Below are positions 5,907-7,479 of a DNA stretch of 7,479 bases, in pieces. Where the stretch lies: the NCBI GenBank assembly GCA_023395775.1, contig JAEWYA010000236.1, positions 1 to 7,479 of the forward strand, in the 5' to 3' direction. The DNA comes from Bacillota bacterium (GTDB lineage: Bacteria > Bacillota > Clostridia > Oscillospirales > Oscillospiraceae). Below the pieces are notes generated by a model that was given only the letters and a program-made list of their open reading frames with translations, made no database searches and was not told where the DNA came from. The position numbers and the translations under genes were made by a program. The stretch's first letter is position 1, and each line of letters opens with the position of its first letter.

Positions 5907-7187
5907 GTGGCAGACAAGAATCATGAGATGTGGGGAAAGCTGGGAATGGATCTGGAGACGCACGATCAACTCTGCGCCGTGCTCCCAACGGCTTTCGGCG
6001 ACGTATTTCTGAGTCAGGAGAACCGTCCGGCAGGGATGGACTATTTCAACATGGTGGCGGCGGATATTCATGGCCTGCGTCCGGCGGAGCTGATTGACGA
6101 GCAGAAGAAGGGCCGGAAGGTCTTCGGTACCTTCTGCGTCTTCGTGCCCGACGAGGTGGTTATCGCCGCCGACGGCATCGTCACCGGACTTTGCGGCGGC
6201 TCTCAGTTCTGGGTACCCGAGGGCGAGAAGGTCCTGCCCTCCAATACCTGCCCGCTCATTAAGGCGTCTTTGGGCGCGCGGTTGGGAAAGACCTGCCCCT
6301 TCTTCCGCATTGCGGATATGTATGTGGGCGAAACCACCTGCGACGGTAAGAAGAAAGCCTATGAGATTCTGGGTGAGGACGTACCCATGCACATTATGCA
6401 CCTGCCCCACGGGAAGCGCCCGCAGGACATGGCCGCATGGTCTGATGAGATTCGCCTGTTCATCAAGCGGGTGGAGGAATTCACCGGCAACACCGTGACG
6501 CTGGATAAGCTGAATGAATCCATCAAGCTCATCAACGCCAAGCGCCGCGCGCTGGAGCGGCTGTATAACTGCCGAAAAAACATAAACGTACCCATCAGCG
6601 GACGGGATACCCTGCTCATCATGCAGATCGCCTTCTTCGATGATCCGGCCCGCCTGACTCAGATGGTCAACAAGCTGTGCGATGAATTGGAGGACCGCGT
6701 TGCTCAGGGCGTTTCCATTGCCCCCAAGAAGGCCCCCCGCATCCTGATCACCGGCACGCCGCTGGCCGTTCCAAACTGGAAGATGCACAACATCATCGAG
6801 TCCTCCGGGGCCGTGGTGGTCTGTGAGGAAAACTGCACCGGAACCCGTTATTTCGCCCATGAGGTGAAGGAGGACAACAAGACGCTGGACGAGGCTGTGG
6901 ACGCGCTGACCGAGCGGTATTTGGGCAACATCCACTGCGCCTGCTTCACCCCCAACCCCGGCCGTCTCGATGATATCGTCCGTTTGGCCAAAGAGTATCA
7001 GGTGGACGGCGTGATCGATCTGAACCTGAAGTTCTGCACGCTCTATGACACGGAGGGCCGCCTTGTAGAGCGCCGCCTGAAGGAAGAGGGCATCCCCTGC
7101 CTGGGCCTGGAGACCGATTACACCGACAACGACGCGGAGCAGCTGCGCACCCGCGTGGAGGCGTTTTTGGAGCTGCTGCGCGGCTGA
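5907..7187 (+). CDS. Double-cubane-cluster anaerobic reductase (YjiM/HgdB-like)
   Basis: Member of the 2-hydroxyacyl-CoA dehydratase D-component family (HGD-D), in the YjiM-like branch typified by the double-cubane-cluster protein of Carboxydothermus hydrogenoformans. That protein carries an [Fe8S9] cluster and, driven by a partner ATPase, reduces small molecules such as acetylene in vitro; its natural substrate is unknown. The product here is 426 residues from GTG 5907. Recognisable blocks: GTFCVFVPDE (74-83), GLCGGS (94-99), LPSNTCPLIKASLG (110-123), KTCPFFRIADMYVGETTCDGKKKAYE (128-153), RILITGTPL (278-286), CEENCTGTR (306-314), NIHCACFTPN (341-350), VDGVIDLNLKFCTLY (366-380) and LGLETDYT (399-406). 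Cysteines C77, C96, C115, C130, C145, C310, C344, C346 and C377 sit in the blocks that the YjiM family conserves and include the likely cluster ligands. No signal peptide is seen, so it is cytosolic. The N-terminus is several tens of residues longer than I recall for E. coli YjiM. Its stop overlaps the next start (TGATG). Confidence 0.93.
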   Translation: MADKNHEMWGKLGMDLETHDQLCAVLPTAFGDVFLSQENRPAGMDYFNMVAADIHGLRPAELIDEQKKGRKVFGTFCVFVPDEVVIAADGIVTGLCGGSQFWVPEGEKVLPSNTCPLIKASLGARLGKTCPFFRIADMYVGETTCDGKKKAYEILGEDVPMHIMHLPHGKRPQDMAAWSDEIRLFIKRVEEFTGNTVTLDKLNESIKLINAKRRALERLYNCRKNINVPISGRDTLLIMQIAFFDDPARLTQMVNKLCDELEDRVAQGVSIAPKKAPRILITGTPLAVPNWKMHNIIESSGAVVVCEENCTGTRYFAHEVKEDNKTLDEAVDALTERYLGNIHCACFTPNPGRLDDIVRLAKEYQVDGVIDLNLKFCTLYDTEGRLVERRLKEEGIPCLGLETDYTDNDAEQLRTRVEAFLELLRG

Positions 7188-7441
7188 TGACAGCCTATTA
7201 CATACTCTTCGACAGCCACGAACAGGCGGTGCAGCTGCACGGCATGCTGCGCCAGGCGGGATTGCCCACGGCAATCTCCCCCACGCCCCGGCAGGCCAGC
7301 GTCTGCTGCGGCGTGTCGCTGATGGTTCCGGAAAACGAGATAGAAAGGGTGCGCGCGTACCTTGCGGACCATTCCTGCGTTTACAAGTCGGTGGAGCGGG
7401 TGGAGCAGGAGTTTAATGCGCGCCGGGACGTGTACTGCTGA
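7187..7441 (+). CDS. DUF3343 (putative Se/S carrier-like) small protein
   Basis: Small cytosolic protein of 84 residues. It matches the DUF3343 family by its start (YYILFDSHEQAVQLHGMLRQAG, residues 4-25) and above all by the motif SPTPRQASVCCGVSL (31-45), the family's PTPR...S..CG block. The family is described as putative Se/S carrier-like from its fold and conserved cysteine, but its function is not established. Here there is a cysteine pair, C40-C41, plus C64 and a C-terminal residue C84. The ATG at 7187 overlaps the stop of the double-cubane gene (TGATG), and its own stop overlaps the activase start in the same way. There is no well-placed ribosome site, so translation is probably coupled. 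Position between the reductase and its activase suggests a part in cluster assembly or sulfur delivery, which is inference. Confidence 0.85.
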   Translation: MTAYYILFDSHEQAVQLHGMLRQAGLPTAISPTPRQASVCCGVSLMVPENEIERVRAYLADHSCVYKSVERVEQEFNARRDVYC

Positions 7442-7479
7442 TGCATTATATCGGAATTGATATCGGCTCCACCGCCGCC
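7441..7479 (+). CDS. Activase ATPase, BadF/BadG/BcrA/BcrD (YjiL) type, 5' fragment
   Basis: Only the first 13 codons are in the window (MHYIGIDIGSTAA), running off the right edge. GIDIGST is the phosphate-1 loop of the ASKHA ATPase fold as seen in HgdC/YjiL activases, homodimeric [4Fe-4S] ATPases that inject electrons into the dehydratase or double-cubane partner. The ATG overlaps the preceding TGA by one base. The call rests on this motif and on gene order; the rest of the gene, including the cluster-binding cysteines, cannot be checked here. Confidence 0.8.
   Translation, partial: MHYIGIDIGSTAA

Noticed and set aside
5865..7274. Long - strand open frame of 469 codons opposite the double-cubane gene
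   Set aside because: It is antisense to a clear family member, without domain signatures or a supported start.
1..7479. CRISPR arrays, insertion sequences, tRNA or rRNA genes
   Set aside because: No spaced direct repeats, transposase motifs, terminal inverted repeats or conserved tRNA/rRNA sequence were seen.

Overview
The window (7,479 bases, fairly GC-rich genes) looks like a chromosomal segment of an anaerobic Firmicute, most likely a Clostridia/Oscillospiraceae-type gut bacterium. This rests on the 2-hydroxyacyl-CoA dehydratase-like double-cubane protein next to a DUF3343 protein and an ATPase activase (a combination typical of strict anaerobes), strong AGGAGG-type ribosome binding sites, some GTG/TTG starts, and protein styles familiar from that group. 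The taxon is inferred, not proven.

Left part (1-1930): a complete three-domain Xaa-Pro aminopeptidase of family M24B on the + strand. It ends at a strong hairpin (1876-1912) that appears to terminate transcription from both sides, because a LysR-type regulator converges on it from the - strand.

Middle part (1930-5475, all - strand, read right to left): a second, smaller M24B peptidase (Xaa-Pro dipeptidase-like), then 24 bases later a 12-helix APC-superfamily amino acid permease. This two-gene operon is closed by an intrinsic terminator (2909-2958). Next comes a LysR-family regulator with its own upstream region, which carries nested inverted repeats. The two peptidases, the permease and the regulator suggest a locus for using proline-containing peptides and their amino acids, with the LysR protein as candidate local regulator; that link is inferred from position.

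Intergenic part (5476-5906): 431 bases, AT-rich, between the divergent peptidase/permease operon and the double-cubane operon. It holds a tandem 11-bp repeat, a cluster of TTGAAA motifs, weak promoter candidates in the + direction and one orphan Shine-Dalgarno sequence on the - strand.

Right part (5907-7479, + strand): a tightly coupled operon. It encodes a double-cubane-cluster (YjiM/HgdB-like) reductase, a small DUF3343 (putative Se/S carrier-like) protein and the first 13 codons of a BadF/BcrA/YjiL-type ATPase activase, which runs off the window. Both junctions are TGATG overlaps. The family is known to perform ATP-driven low-potential reductions, but the physiological substrate is unknown and so is the role of the small middle protein. 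This cassette is the most intriguing part of the window.
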